Counted from the stretch's first letter, positions 54,001 to 62,164 are shown. The stretch: 64,000 nucleotides of DNA from Pedobacter lusitanus (GCF_040026395.1 NZ_CP157278.1:2418001-2482000); one strand, 5' to 3'. The notes: a model not told the origin generated them from the letters alone. Numbers and translations: made by a program.

Positions 54001-54726
54001 ATGACAATGAGCTGCATTGTAATTGACGACGAACCTCATGCTATTGATGAGTTATGTGAACTGATTGCACAAGTGCCTCACTTGAATCTGGTAGAAAGTT
54101 TTTCGGATGCCAGACAGGCAATAGCCTATCTTCAGGAAGCCGAACATATAGATATCATTTTCTCTGATATCAGTATGGCCGTTCTCAATGGCATAGAAGC
54201 CGCCGAAATATTAAATAATTATTGTCATTTCCTGGTTTATGTAACCGCACACAGAAGTTTTGCTCCCGAAGCCTTTCAGGCTAAGGCAGACGGCTATCTG
54301 CTTAAACCTGTAAGCTATATGTCTTTTACCCAAAAGGTAGAAGACCTGACACTTAAATATCAGGATATCATTAAATTACAAAGAGACGAACAGCAGTTTT
54401 TATTTATTAAAGGCGGACAAAAAAGCAGTTATATTAAGATAAAATATAGTGATATTGTTTATATTGAGGCAATGCTGAATTATATCATGATTCATACGAC
54501 TACCGGTCATGAAATAACTTACATAGGTCTTAAAGCAATGGAAGATAAATTAAGAGTGATGGATATCTTTTTCAGGATAAACAAATCTATTATTATCTCT
54601 TTAAACTATCTCGATCGTGTGGATGGTAATATTGCAAGACTGGCACACGGAGAAAGTTATCAGATCGGAGACAAATACAAAAGTGTGTTTCTTGACTTTT
54701 TAAAGAAACACACTTTAAAATCATAG
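54001..54726 (+). CDS. LytTR-family response regulator
   Basis: A 241-residue regulator. The receiver (about 3-120) has DDEPHAIDELCELI and IDIIFSDISMAVLNGIEA with the phospho-acceptor aspartate near residue 59, then KPVSY. The C-terminal LytTR DNA-binding domain (about 135-235) has SDIVYIEAMLNYIMIHTTTG and FRINKSIIISLNYLDRV, the family signature. Its partner is the LytS-type kinase at 54961. Such pairs often govern peptide production in response to the peptide. It ends 18 bp before the end of the opposite-strand precursor gene. Confidence 0.93.
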   Translation: MTMSCIVIDDEPHAIDELCELIAQVPHLNLVESFSDARQAIAYLQEAEHIDIIFSDISMAVLNGIEAAEILNNYCHFLVYVTAHRSFAPEAFQAKADGYLLKPVSYMSFTQKVEDLTLKYQDIIKLQRDEQQFLFIKGGQKSSYIKIKYSDIVYIEAMLNYIMIHTTTGHEITYIGLKAMEDKLRVMDIFFRINKSIIISLNYLDRVDGNIARLAHGESYQIGDKYKSVFLDFLKKHTLKS

Positions 54727-54743
54727 GTTAATAACAATAAGGC

Positions 54744-54893
54744 TTAAGGTTTAAGTCCGGGCCAGTTTGGCGACACGGTAAAACCTCCAGTTGGATCAAC
54801 AGGGGCAGTTGGCTGACGACCTGATTGTTTTTGATTTTTGTACAAAAACAATGTTTTTTTTGTCAATGTTAGTTTTTTTCTGGTTAAACTCAT
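54744..54893 (-). CDS. Candidate RiPP precursor peptide, Cys-less, lanthipeptide-type leader
   Basis: A 49-residue ORF on the strand opposite to its neighbours. Residues 1-22 read MSLTRKKLTLTKKTLFLYKN then QK; the KKLTLTKKTL part matches the LxLxKxT[IL] leader pattern of Bacteroidota class I lanthipeptides. The C-terminal part, residues 24-49, runs SGRQPTAPVDPTGGF then TVSPNWPGLKP: rich in Pro and Gly, with three Thr and two Ser for dehydration but no Cys, so no lanthionine ring is possible. It lies between the LytTR regulator and the LytS kinase, 1.2 kb from the LanB gene. I infer it is the substrate of that enzyme. Confidence 0.62.
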   Translation of the reverse strand: MSLTRKKLTLTKKTLFLYKNQKQSGRQPTAPVDPTGGFTVSPNWPGLKP

Positions 54894-54916
54894 GGCTATT
54901 ATGATTAGTTATAGCC
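54894..54916. promoter_or_regulatory. Short inverted repeat at the precursor start
   Basis: GGCTAT at 54894-54899 and ATAGCC at 54911-54916 form a 6-bp inverted repeat immediately upstream of the minus-strand precursor ATG and 45 bp before the kinase start. It could be an operator for the LytTR regulator or a leader hairpin; evidence is limited to its position. Confidence 0.3.
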
Positions 54917-54960
54917 AATGTTATTCTCAAAAAAAAAACTGGGCACCTTTATTATATTAC

Positions 54961-56040
54961 ATGCTTAGATTATTATATAAAGACCTGTTAAAATCTTCAA
55001 AGGCGATTCGAATTCACCTGATATGCTGGTTCATATTTATTATTTATGAGATGAGCATTTTACAGCTCGTCACTCAGGATCTTCGACCTTTTTTGTTTTA
55101 TTTTCTATTTTACATACTCAACATTTCTACCTTTTATTTTCAGGCCTTAATCTTATTAAAACGAGGCACAACAAATACCAAAGCTGATTTCTGGCGTATT
55201 CCGCTCTTCATTATTTTAGAAATAACGGTCTATTATATTCTTTCTCTGGTAATCGGTTTTAGTCTGACAGAATTAACAATTGCCGAAGCATCTGAGGCTC
55301 TATTTAAAATGAGACCCATTGCAAGTACACTTTGGCGCGGCATATATTTCATCTTATATGGATCAGCTTATTACCTCTTGTTCAGTTATAATGACAAAAA
55401 ACGAAGAGAATTAATTCAGACCATAGAAAACGAACAATTGAAGAATGACCTGCTTCAGGCCGAACAGGATTTTCTGCGTGCACAGATTAATCCTCATTTA
55501 CTATTTAACACGTTGAGTTTTATTAAATACGCTGCAAAGAAAAAACCGGAAGAGGCTAATGAAGCTATAATGAGATTATCCGGTATCATGGGTTTTGCAT
55601 TAGAAAATAACAGCCAGACGATCCTGGTTTCCAGAGAACTGGAGCAGGTAGAAAATATCATCAAACTAAACCAGTTAAGATTCAACCATACTTTAAATAT
55701 TAATTACATTACCCGTTTAACCAACAATCAGGTTACCATTATTCCTATCATTCTGCTCACACTGGTAGAGAACATTTTTAAGCATGGCAACCTGCTGGAA
55801 AAAGAACATCCGGCAGAAATCTTTGTTGAATCAACAGATGAATATTTAACTATCAGAACCAGTAATCTGCCAAATTACGATATGAATGTAGAAAGCAGTA
55901 AAACCGGACTGGCTAATATCAGCACCAGGTTAGAGCAGTTCTATAAAAACAACTACAAATTCAGCTACACTATGGAAGATAATTTATTCAAAACAGAGCT
56001 TGTATTAAGACTTAAAGAATTAATTAAACCACGGTCTTAA
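54961..56040 (+). CDS. LytS-type sensor histidine kinase
   Basis: A 359-residue kinase with four to five hydrophobic helices (about 15-150), a coiled linker (NEQLKNDLLQAEQDFLRAQI) and a His_kinase domain with INPHLLFNTLSFIKYAA, the LytS/YehU signature with the acceptor histidine. The ATPase has PIILLTLVENIFKHG and TGLANISTRLEQFY. I placed the start at 54961 (MLRLLYKDLL), because the longer frame from 54838 overlaps the precursor gene in antisense and adds no family sequence. It pairs with the LytTR regulator. Confidence 0.88.
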   Translation: MLRLLYKDLLKSSKAIRIHLICWFIFIIYEMSILQLVTQDLRPFLFYFLFYILNISTFYFQALILLKRGTTNTKADFWRIPLFIILEITVYYILSLVIGFSLTELTIAEASEALFKMRPIASTLWRGIYFILYGSAYYLLFSYNDKKRRELIQTIENEQLKNDLLQAEQDFLRAQINPHLLFNTLSFIKYAAKKKPEEANEAIMRLSGIMGFALENNSQTILVSRELEQVENIIKLNQLRFNHTLNINYITRLTNNQVTIIPIILLTLVENIFKHGNLLEKEHPAEIFVESTDEYLTIRTSNLPNYDMNVESSKTGLANISTRLEQFYKNNYKFSYTMEDNLFKTELVLRLKELIKPRS

Positions 56041-56090
56041 ATACGTATCTCATTGTTTATTTATTTACATAAATACATAAACATTATTAT

Positions 56091-58925
56091 ATGAAATTAA
56101 CGATCTCTCCAGTCAGTATTACCCGTACACCTGTATTTTCTCATCAGCAGGATTTAGGTATAGTATGGGACGAACTCAAAGCCTACATTCAGGAATCTTC
56201 TCCTTCATTTTTTGAAATGATCAAAGATTATGAATACGAAGACCTGCGGTCTTTGGAACCTAAAATCAGATTTACAATCTGGAAGTATTTTAACCGGGCA
56301 AAATTCAGGGCAACACCTTACGGAAATTTTGCAGCCTTCTCGGTTATCCCTGTCAGCAAAGAAAGCAATCCGGAACCTGTTACTTTGTCAAAGAGCCATA
56401 TTGTTCACCGTTTTATCAATTGGCAGGAAAAGGAAAATTTCAATTTTGATTCTAAATGGCTTATCCGCCATGCCGGTTTCTTAACGACCAATACCACCGC
56501 CTACATCGGAGGAGGAGAATTACGCTATATCAATACTGATAATGGCACTTTCGAACTATCTGCTATCGAAGCAGAAGAAACTACTCAATCTACCTTAAAT
56601 TATTGCCGCACCAAACGAACAGTGGAAGAAATACAGCATTTTTTACGCAACGAATACAGTTTAAGTCCGGCAATGACCAATTATTTCCTCGAGCAGCTGG
56701 TAACCTTTCAGTTGCTCATCACGAATTTTCAGCCCAATATTATCGGGCCAGATTATTATGGCCGTATTGGCTATTCACAGGCTGACAAAAAGAATGATTA
56801 TATCATTTCTGAAAGAAAAAGAATAAAAGGACAGCTATCTGAAAGAAGACTACAGATACTGGCCGAGCTCACTGAATTTCTCTCTAAACACACTCTTGTC
56901 CATTCAAGTCCGGCACTGGATGATTTCAGGCGCAGATTTGTAAAAAAATTTGAGCACAAAGAAGTTCCGCTGCAGATTGCAATGGACCCTGAAATTGGCA
57001 TAGGCTACAGGTCAATGACTATCAGCAAAGATGAGGATCAGCTAATCAGTGAACTAAAGAAAAACCGGGAACAGGAACAAACTTATAATCTGCCTTATAC
57101 TACGCTGCATCAGTTTATTCTCAACCAAATGCTCCAGCATAAAACTGTACAGCTTAATGATTTTAAAGAACCGGGAATAATTCCGCAGCATCCAATTGCT
57201 AATACAATCAGTGTATTTCTTCAATGTATAGATGAACATCTGGTTATAGGGAGTGCTGGTGGCTGTACTGCCAATTCATTATTGGGCAGGTTTTCACTGG
57301 GGAGTGAAGAAATTACCGAAATTGGCCGCAGGTTTGTCCGGATTGAGCAGGAGGCTAATCCTGGTGTATTATTCTTTGATATCGGTTATCAGATTGAAAA
57401 ACATGCCGATAACATTAACAGAAGAAAATCTATATATGATTACGAATTACCGATATTAAGCTGGTCAGAAAGTAAACATATGCTGGCGCTTGATGACATT
57501 ATGGTCAGTGTAAGAGGTGAAGAACTGCTGCTCCATTCTGTAAAATATGGTAAAAGGCTGATTCCCAAATTAGCTTCTGCCTATAACTATGCCCGTTCAG
57601 ATCTGGCAGTTTACAGATTTCTGTCAGATATACAGCACCAGGGTTTGCATTCAGGTCTGGCGTTCAGTTTATCAACCATTTTCCCGGGGCTTATTCATTA
57701 TCCCAGGGTACAGTATAAAAATGTGATCCTCTCTCCCGAAAAATGGCTGGTGCCTGAAGCTATCTGTCAGGAAACAGGAGCTGCCGCTTTAGCCGGGTTA
57801 TACGGCTGGTTGAAACACATTAATCTGCTGAAACCCTTTAAATGCGGTGACGGGGATCAGACCCTGATCTTTAACCCGGAAACAGAAGAAGACATGCAAT
57901 ATTTCCTGCTGTTTTGCCGGAATAAGGAACAGCTGTACATTGAAGAGACCTTTATCCCTGCCCGACCACAGATTACAGATGAAAATAACGAACCTTATCT
58001 TCCTGAATTCATTGTAAACCTGGAACATAAAGAACAGATCTATATGCCCTATCCGCTAAAAGGCTTATGGAATAATGAAAAGTACTTTTCCAACCTGTTT
58101 TTACCCGGAGAAGAATGGCTCTATTTTGAAATATACTGCCATACTGCTAAATCCAATTCTCTACTGCTGCATATCAGCAGGAATCTGATCACTCCGCACA
58201 GTAAAAAAATAAAGAAATGGTTCTTTATCCGCTACAATGATCCTGCCGATCATATCCGTCTGAGGTTACAGCTCAAGGACATCAAAGACGGGCATGAGCT
58301 GACGGCCGGTCTTTCTGATTTGCTTGCACCCTATATCAGCTCAGGTATCGTGGCCGATTTACAGCTTAAAATCTACAGACAGGAAACTGAACGTTATGGA
58401 TTGGAAAGAATGAACCTGGTAGAAACATGTTTTGGAATTGACAGTGATTTTGTACTGGCTGTTCTCGCCAAACCATTTCACACTAACGATCTCTATATCT
58501 TGTCCATTACATTAATCGAAAACGTATTATACCGTGCAGGCTACACCTTAGAGAAACAATTGCAGTTTGCAGAACAAATGCATACCAGTTTTGCTGCCGA
58601 ATTCCGTGTACAGACTGAAGGGGTAAAAAAGATAAATCAGAGTTATAAGGATTTTGATTTTGACAGCCTTACTATATCATTAAATAAGTTACAGCAAAAA
58701 AAAGCGGAAAATACTGAAGTCTCTTTTTTGAATAGTTTAAATGCCTGCCGGGAAACAGAGAAAAACAGTATGCTGGCAGATCTTTTTCATATGCATACCA
58801 ACAGATTTTTTCATCATGACCAGCGTATGCATGAAATGATTATGTATAATTTTCTGACTAAGCGGATAAAAATGAAGATCGGCAGATTAAAGAATTCAAA
58901 AACAATATGTTCTGATAAAATTTAA
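56091..58925 (+). CDS. Full-length lantibiotic dehydratase (LanB) with elimination domain
   Basis: A 944-residue protein. The N-terminal glutamylation part (about 1-650) has FRATPYGNFAAFSV, the conserved RxTPfG segment of NisB-type enzymes that use glutamyl-tRNA to activate Ser/Thr. The C-terminal part (about 680-930) is a thiopeptide-type/SpaB_C elimination domain with LYFEIYCH, FFIRYNDPADHIRLRLQ (arginines and histidine as in NisB) and EYGLERMNLVE-like sequence (here ETERYGLERMNLVE). The enzyme would convert Ser/Thr of the precursor to dehydroalanine/dehydrobutyrine. It follows the kinase by 50 bp. No LanC cyclase is encoded near it. Confidence 0.92.
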   Translation: MKLTISPVSITRTPVFSHQQDLGIVWDELKAYIQESSPSFFEMIKDYEYEDLRSLEPKIRFTIWKYFNRAKFRATPYGNFAAFSVIPVSKESNPEPVTLSKSHIVHRFINWQEKENFNFDSKWLIRHAGFLTTNTTAYIGGGELRYINTDNGTFELSAIEAEETTQSTLNYCRTKRTVEEIQHFLRNEYSLSPAMTNYFLEQLVTFQLLITNFQPNIIGPDYYGRIGYSQADKKNDYIISERKRIKGQLSERRLQILAELTEFLSKHTLVHSSPALDDFRRRFVKKFEHKEVPLQIAMDPEIGIGYRSMTISKDEDQLISELKKNREQEQTYNLPYTTLHQFILNQMLQHKTVQLNDFKEPGIIPQHPIANTISVFLQCIDEHLVIGSAGGCTANSLLGRFSLGSEEITEIGRRFVRIEQEANPGVLFFDIGYQIEKHADNINRRKSIYDYELPILSWSESKHMLALDDIMVSVRGEELLLHSVKYGKRLIPKLASAYNYARSDLAVYRFLSDIQHQGLHSGLAFSLSTIFPGLIHYPRVQYKNVILSPEKWLVPEAICQETGAAALAGLYGWLKHINLLKPFKCGDGDQTLIFNPETEEDMQYFLLFCRNKEQLYIEETFIPARPQITDENNEPYLPEFIVNLEHKEQIYMPYPLKGLWNNEKYFSNLFLPGEEWLYFEIYCHTAKSNSLLLHISRNLITPHSKKIKKWFFIRYNDPADHIRLRLQLKDIKDGHELTAGLSDLLAPYISSGIVADLQLKIYRQETERYGLERMNLVETCFGIDSDFVLAVLAKPFHTNDLYILSITLIENVLYRAGYTLEKQLQFAEQMHTSFAAEFRVQTEGVKKINQSYKDFDFDSLTISLNKLQQKKAENTEVSFLNSLNACRETEKNSMLADLFHMHTNRFFHHDQRMHEMIMYNFLTKRIKMKIGRLKNSKTICSDKI

Positions 58926-59036
58926 TTAAAAAAATAGATTTTGCATTCAACAAAATTACTATTTTTACCTAAGTGGTAACATGCGCATTTTCTCTATTAT
59001 GAAAATTCAAATGAAGCTCTAAGCTATAGATAATCT

Positions 59037-59612
59037 ATGAAACCTTCGACCAAAAATTATTACAATACTCCTTCAGTTTTGGTAAAGAGCCTGGAAGCAA
59101 TCGAAAACTTTCAGGCTGCACATAAGCTTTTTCTCAAAAAAAAAACGGAGGATTCAAGAAAATCTATGGCACATTCACTGCAAACAGTGAAGACCCTGCA
59201 GAATGAATTATCAATTCCTGACGAATCAGCAGATCAGATCAGAATTGCCTTCTTAAAGCAGGTAATTACACTCGAGCAAAACATTGAAAACATCCATAAA
59301 GATGGCCTGTATCCGGATTTATACAGAGACAGTGAATCCAGCTTCCGTTTACTGAAAGATATTCTTGACAGTTTTAAAATCTCCTTATTATCCAAAGGAG
59401 AATCTCATCCTTTTATAGAACTATCCACCAGTAACAATGAGTGGAAAGATCATGGTGTGATTGCTTTTTGCAGGGATGTAAAAAACAATCTCAACCCTAT
59501 CAGATTCAAAAGCCTGTGGGACGCACTTCAATGTTATGAAAAGAATAAAACACAACTCACCTATACTTTTGAGATTCTATCTATAACCGGAAACTTAGGT
59601 AAACAGCCATAA
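59037..59612 (+). CDS. Hypothetical protein of the RiPP locus
   Basis: A 191-residue soluble, mainly helical protein (MKPSTKNYYNTPSVLVKSLE at the start; DSFKISLLSKGESHPFIELS in the middle), with no signal peptide or transmembrane helix. I recognise no family. It lies 111 bp after the LanB gene on the same strand and may be a RiPP-associated factor. Its end, at 59612, stands directly beside the truncated ku remnant, so the stretch marks a rearrangement border. Confidence 0.65.
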   Translation: MKPSTKNYYNTPSVLVKSLEAIENFQAAHKLFLKKKTEDSRKSMAHSLQTVKTLQNELSIPDESADQIRIAFLKQVITLEQNIENIHKDGLYPDLYRDSESSFRLLKDILDSFKISLLSKGESHPFIELSTSNNEWKDHGVIAFCRDVKNNLNPIRFKSLWDALQCYEKNKTQLTYTFEILSITGNLGKQP

Positions 59613-59614
59613 AT

Positions 59615-59921
59615 AATACCCTGGTAATCACAAAAATACGGTTTACCCTGGAAATAAGGTCTGCAAAAGAACTTAAAATCCCTCAGGCAGATACTGTTAA
59701 AAAAAGAACCGGATGTCGGTCTGGCACTCCTTAAGCAATACACTTCAGCATTTGACATCAGCAGATTTAAAGACGAATACAGCAAAGAACTTTTGAAGAT
59801 CATCAAAGCAAAAGCCAGCGGTAAAAAAACAACGGTTAAGAAATTACCTATACGCACCCACAGCACTGATGATTTATACAGTCAGCTGATGAAAAGCCCT
59901 GAAGAGAGAAAAGGCGCCTGA
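59615..59921 (+). pseudogene. ku: Remnant of prokaryotic Ku (NHEJ), truncated and frameshifted
   Basis: Only the C-terminal third of Ku remains. One frame gives NTLVITKIRFTLEIRSAKE, LKIPQADTVKK; after a 7-A run at 59699-59705 the frame shifts by one base and continues EPDVGLALLKQYTSAFDISR, then FKDEYSKELLKIIKAKASGK, and ends in a TGA at 59921. These are typical Ku C-terminal sequences. The N-terminal two thirds and the start are absent; the 191-residue gene stands in their place. I see no partner ligD in the window. Confidence 0.82.
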
Positions 59922-60114
59922 TAAGAAGTATCCCTTTTTTCAGATAATCCAATTTAATATTTAAACAGCATTAAGAGATTATCATCGAAAAATGTAGAAA
60001 CTGACATTTCAAATGTTGTTTTTGATATAGTCAGTGAATAATTATAAAAAATTGGCCGTCTAATTTTCAGGAGAGTTCAGGAAAAACCAATCTAATTGAT
60101 ATATTTGCCGAAAT

Positions 60115-60186
60115 GTTCCTGTAGTTCAATGGATAGAATTTTGGTTTCCGGTACCAACGATGGGGGTTCGAATCCCTTCAGGAACA
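60115..60186 (+). tRNA. tRNA-Arg (anticodon CCG)
   Basis: A 72-nt cloverleaf. The acceptor stem GTTCCTG pairs with CAGGAAC, the anticodon stem TTGGT/ACCAA closes the loop TTCCGGT (anticodon CCG, arginine codon CGG), and the T arm has GGTTCGAATCC. The discriminator base is A and CCA is not encoded. It is followed by a terminator and preceded by the ku remnant, a common type of integration neighbourhood. Confidence 0.95.
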
Positions 60187-60188
60187 CG

Positions 60189-60225
60189 AAAAAGCCTTTT
60201 AGCATCTTGTTAAGAGGCTTTTTTT
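60189..60225 (+). terminator. Terminator after tRNA-Arg
   Basis: AAAAAGCCTTTTA and TAAGAGGCTTTTTTT form an imperfect stem (one mismatch) ending in a long T run, just after the tRNA. Confidence 0.8.
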
Positions 60226-60303
60226 ATTTAATCCCATCTTAACAATAGGGGTATCCCCTGCCCCTGCGTCTTTATGGTGACACACAAAGACAAAAATATC
60301 CAT

Positions 60304-60672
60304 ATGAGAAACCTGATTATCAGTTCAGCAATACTGCTGTTCTCTCTTGCTGGTTGCAAAAAAGAAGACCTGAACTCTAACAGATTAAAAGTTGAAGTTT
60401 ACAATAACGACTCTTTTGAGTTCAGAAATCCCTATGTTATTGACGTATTTAATCTCAGAACCGGAAAAAACATCTTAAGCATCCGTGATAAAAGCACTGA
60501 GGACTATCAAACTTCCGAAGATGTACTTCCCGGAGACAACATTGAAATTGCTTATACCATGTTCTGTGACTGTGAAATCACGGTTAAATATAAAGGCCAG
60601 AAATTAGACAAACGTTCCAATTCCTTTTTTAACAAGAAAGAAGGAAAAATAAATGTCACTGTTCCAAGATAG
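60304..60672 (+). CDS. Small hypothetical lipoprotein
   Basis: A 122-residue protein with a clear lipoprotein signal (MRNLIISSAILLFSLAGCKK, lipobox LAGC). The mature part looks like a small beta domain (LKVEVYNNDSFEFRNPY, DCEITVKYKGQKLDKRS) with two cysteines in CDCE. It is not assigned to a family. The ATG at 60304 starts the signal; an earlier ATG at 60274 adds a charged stretch. A strong terminator follows. Confidence 0.75.
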   Translation: MRNLIISSAILLFSLAGCKKEDLNSNRLKVEVYNNDSFEFRNPYVIDVFNLRTGKNILSIRDKSTEDYQTSEDVLPGDNIEIAYTMFCDCEITVKYKGQKLDKRSNSFFNKKEGKINVTVPR

Positions 60673-60696
60673 GATCAATTAACTCCATAAGCCAGA

Positions 60697-60732
60697 GAGG
60701 GTGCCCGGTTAACGGTAGCACCCTCTTTTTTT
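60697..60732 (+). terminator. Terminator after the small lipoprotein gene
   Basis: GAGGGTGC and GCACCCTC pair around an inner CCG/CGG stem, followed by a run of seven T. Confidence 0.88.
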
Positions 60733-60776
60733 GTTCGTGTACAGCTTACTAACCTGCTTGTACAACGCTATAATAA

Positions 60777-60904
60777 CGTTATACATCAGTTAATGTTGAT
60801 ACGGGTTTGAAGCGGAGTTGATACGGGGTTGATACGGGTCAAGGCGTTTCAACCCCGTATCAACTCCGCTTCAAACCCGTATCAATGCTAAAGCGTGTAT
60901 AACG
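60777..60904. repeat. Large inverted-repeat element with GTTGATACGGG units
   Basis: Perfect 37-bp arms at 60796-60832 and 60849-60885 flank a 16-nt loop. Outer 9-bp arms CGTTATACA (60777-60785) and TGTATAACG (60896-60904) extend the symmetry around unpaired tracts. Within the left arm GTTGATACGGG occurs three times, at 60795, 60817 and 60828 (offsets of 22 and 11 bp). It has no ORF. It looks like a REP/MITE-type element or a strong RNA hairpin. Confidence 0.8.
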
Positions 60905-61275
60905 GAAACCTTGTTTGTTCTTAATCTGTCATTCAGTTCTTTATTACGGCAAGAATACCAGAGTGGTTGCCTGCTCTTAAAAATTTCACATTTCACAACT
61001 GGAAGCTATATTGGAAAACTAAAGTTATAGTTCTATATAATCGGAACTGAAAAACGCAAATATTTATGGTAACAAAAACAACGCATGTTACCACTTTTGA
61101 GACTATATTATCGATTTATCAAAATAAATATCAGATTTCCAGTCCATTCACGTAAGGAAAACGGGTGTTGGTGTAATAATGAAATGATTAATCATATGAT
61201 AATCTTATTATTGAACTGTGAATCATCTACCTATGAAACACACACGACAGTAATGTACTATATAACTACACTACA

Positions 61276-61303
61276 AAAAAACCAGCCGATCGGCTGGTTT
61301 TTT
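61276..61303. terminator. Perfect 28-bp palindrome, terminator of the outer-membrane gene
   Basis: A run of six A, CCAGCCGATCGGCTGG and six T form a perfect palindrome that acts as an intrinsic terminator in either direction. The minus-strand outer-membrane gene ends 42 bp before it. Confidence 0.82.
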
Positions 61304-61345
61304 GTATTTACAGAGAAAATTGATCCGTTTAAAGCTGTTGTTGTC

Positions 61346-62122
61346 CTAAAATGCATTGATGATTAACTGAATTGCTCCGTGATTATGTTCGGGGCTAAAC
61401 ATCGCTGTTGCTGCAACCGGCATGTGATAATTAAACACGACCAGTTCTTTGTTCAGTGTTATTCCTGCGTTTACAATATTTGGTTTAGATCCATAAAAAT
61501 TCTGGTCCCTGCCAAATGCAAATCCTCCACCGGCAAAAAGATGAACATTGGTAGTTCCTTCTTTCCATACCCGGTAATCCAGCACCACATAATTGGAATA
61601 ATTATTTGCCAGTTCTCCATTACTCTTAACATGTGTATCTCTTCCCTGTACGATAGTACTCCAGTTTATACTGATCGGGAATGCGTCTCCGAACTGATAT
61701 CCGGCAGTTACATCAATAAAATGAGATGTCGTCCCTCTTTTATAATCAAAGAGCTTAGCATTAGGGAAATCAGTAAAGTTATTAATATCCCAGACAGAAA
61801 AATTAAATCCGGCTTTGACGTAACTCACATAATAATCAAATTCTTTGTATTCCCCGTTGAAACCTGCCCCACCCCATATACCGGCAGAAAAACTTCCGTC
61901 TTTAGTCGTATAGTGCATATCCACATCAGTAATAGGACTGTTGGAGACCTTAAATCCGCGCCACAGGTATAAATTGCGTACCTGCAGATTAACATTAAAA
62001 GGTTTATATTTTTTCACTGCTACAGTATCAGTTTTAGTGGCTGTAATATCCTGAGCCATCGCAGAAAGGCAAAGGCATAGCCCTAGTATAGCCATAAGGC
62101 TACCTTTATAATTAGTTTTCAT
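61346..62122 (-). CDS. Putative outer-membrane beta-barrel protein next to glpF/glpK
   Basis: A 258-residue protein with signal peptide (about 1-23, AMAQ) and alternating amphipathic strands (NVNLQVRNLYLWRGF, FSAGIWGGAGFNGEYKEFDY, VKAGFNFSVWDI, VHLFAGGGFAFG) ending in NAF with a C-terminal aromatic residue, as in outer-membrane barrels. It resembles the TorF-type or Bacteroidota porin-like group. It is 42 bp downstream of glpF on the same strand, so glycerol or a glycerol ester may pass through it; that is an inference from position. Confidence 0.75.
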   Translation of the reverse strand: MKTNYKGSLMAILGLCLCLSAMAQDITATKTDTVAVKKYKPFNVNLQVRNLYLWRGFKVSNSPITDVDMHYTTKDGSFSAGIWGGAGFNGEYKEFDYYVSYVKAGFNFSVWDINNFTDFPNAKLFDYKRGTTSHFIDVTAGYQFGDAFPISINWSTIVQGRDTHVKSNGELANNYSNYVVLDYRVWKEGTTNVHLFAGGGFAFGRDQNFYGSKPNIVNAGITLNKELVVFNYHMPVAATAMFSPEHNHGAIQLIINAF

Positions 62123-62164
62123 AAAAATCTGTTTAAAGGATTCTGTTTTTTATTGAGCTGATAA

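Larger units (their letters stand above)
60673..61345. other. 673-bp intergenic region with palindromic elements
   Basis: It contains the lipoprotein terminator, a large inverted-repeat element (60777-60904) and a second perfect palindrome (61276-61303). An ORF of 93 codons at 61085-61366 (plus) crosses that palindrome and the end of the opposite gene and is not considered real. The rest shows no recognisable gene. Confidence 0.6.

Noticed and set aside
53785..54039. Minus-strand ORF of 84 codons overlapping the LytTR gene start
   Set aside because: Low-complexity, AT-driven sequence with no family pattern; it crosses the likely promoter of the LytTR gene.
54838..54960. Extended N-terminus for the LytS-type kinase
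   Set aside because: The extra 41 codons are antisense to the precursor ORF, carry no kinase-family sequence, and the ATG at 54961 gives the normal start.
59561..59866. Minus-strand ORF over the ku remnant
   Set aside because: Shadow of the plus-strand Ku sequence, which is clearly the homologous strand.
60795..60838. Repeated GTTGATACGGG units as a possible CRISPR array
   Set aside because: The units are 11 bp, adjacent or 22 bp apart, and part of an inverted repeat; there are no spacers of regular length and no cas genes.
61085..61366. Plus-strand ORF of 93 codons
   Set aside because: It runs through the palindromic terminator at 61276-61303 and the end of the opposite-strand gene, with no recognisable domain.
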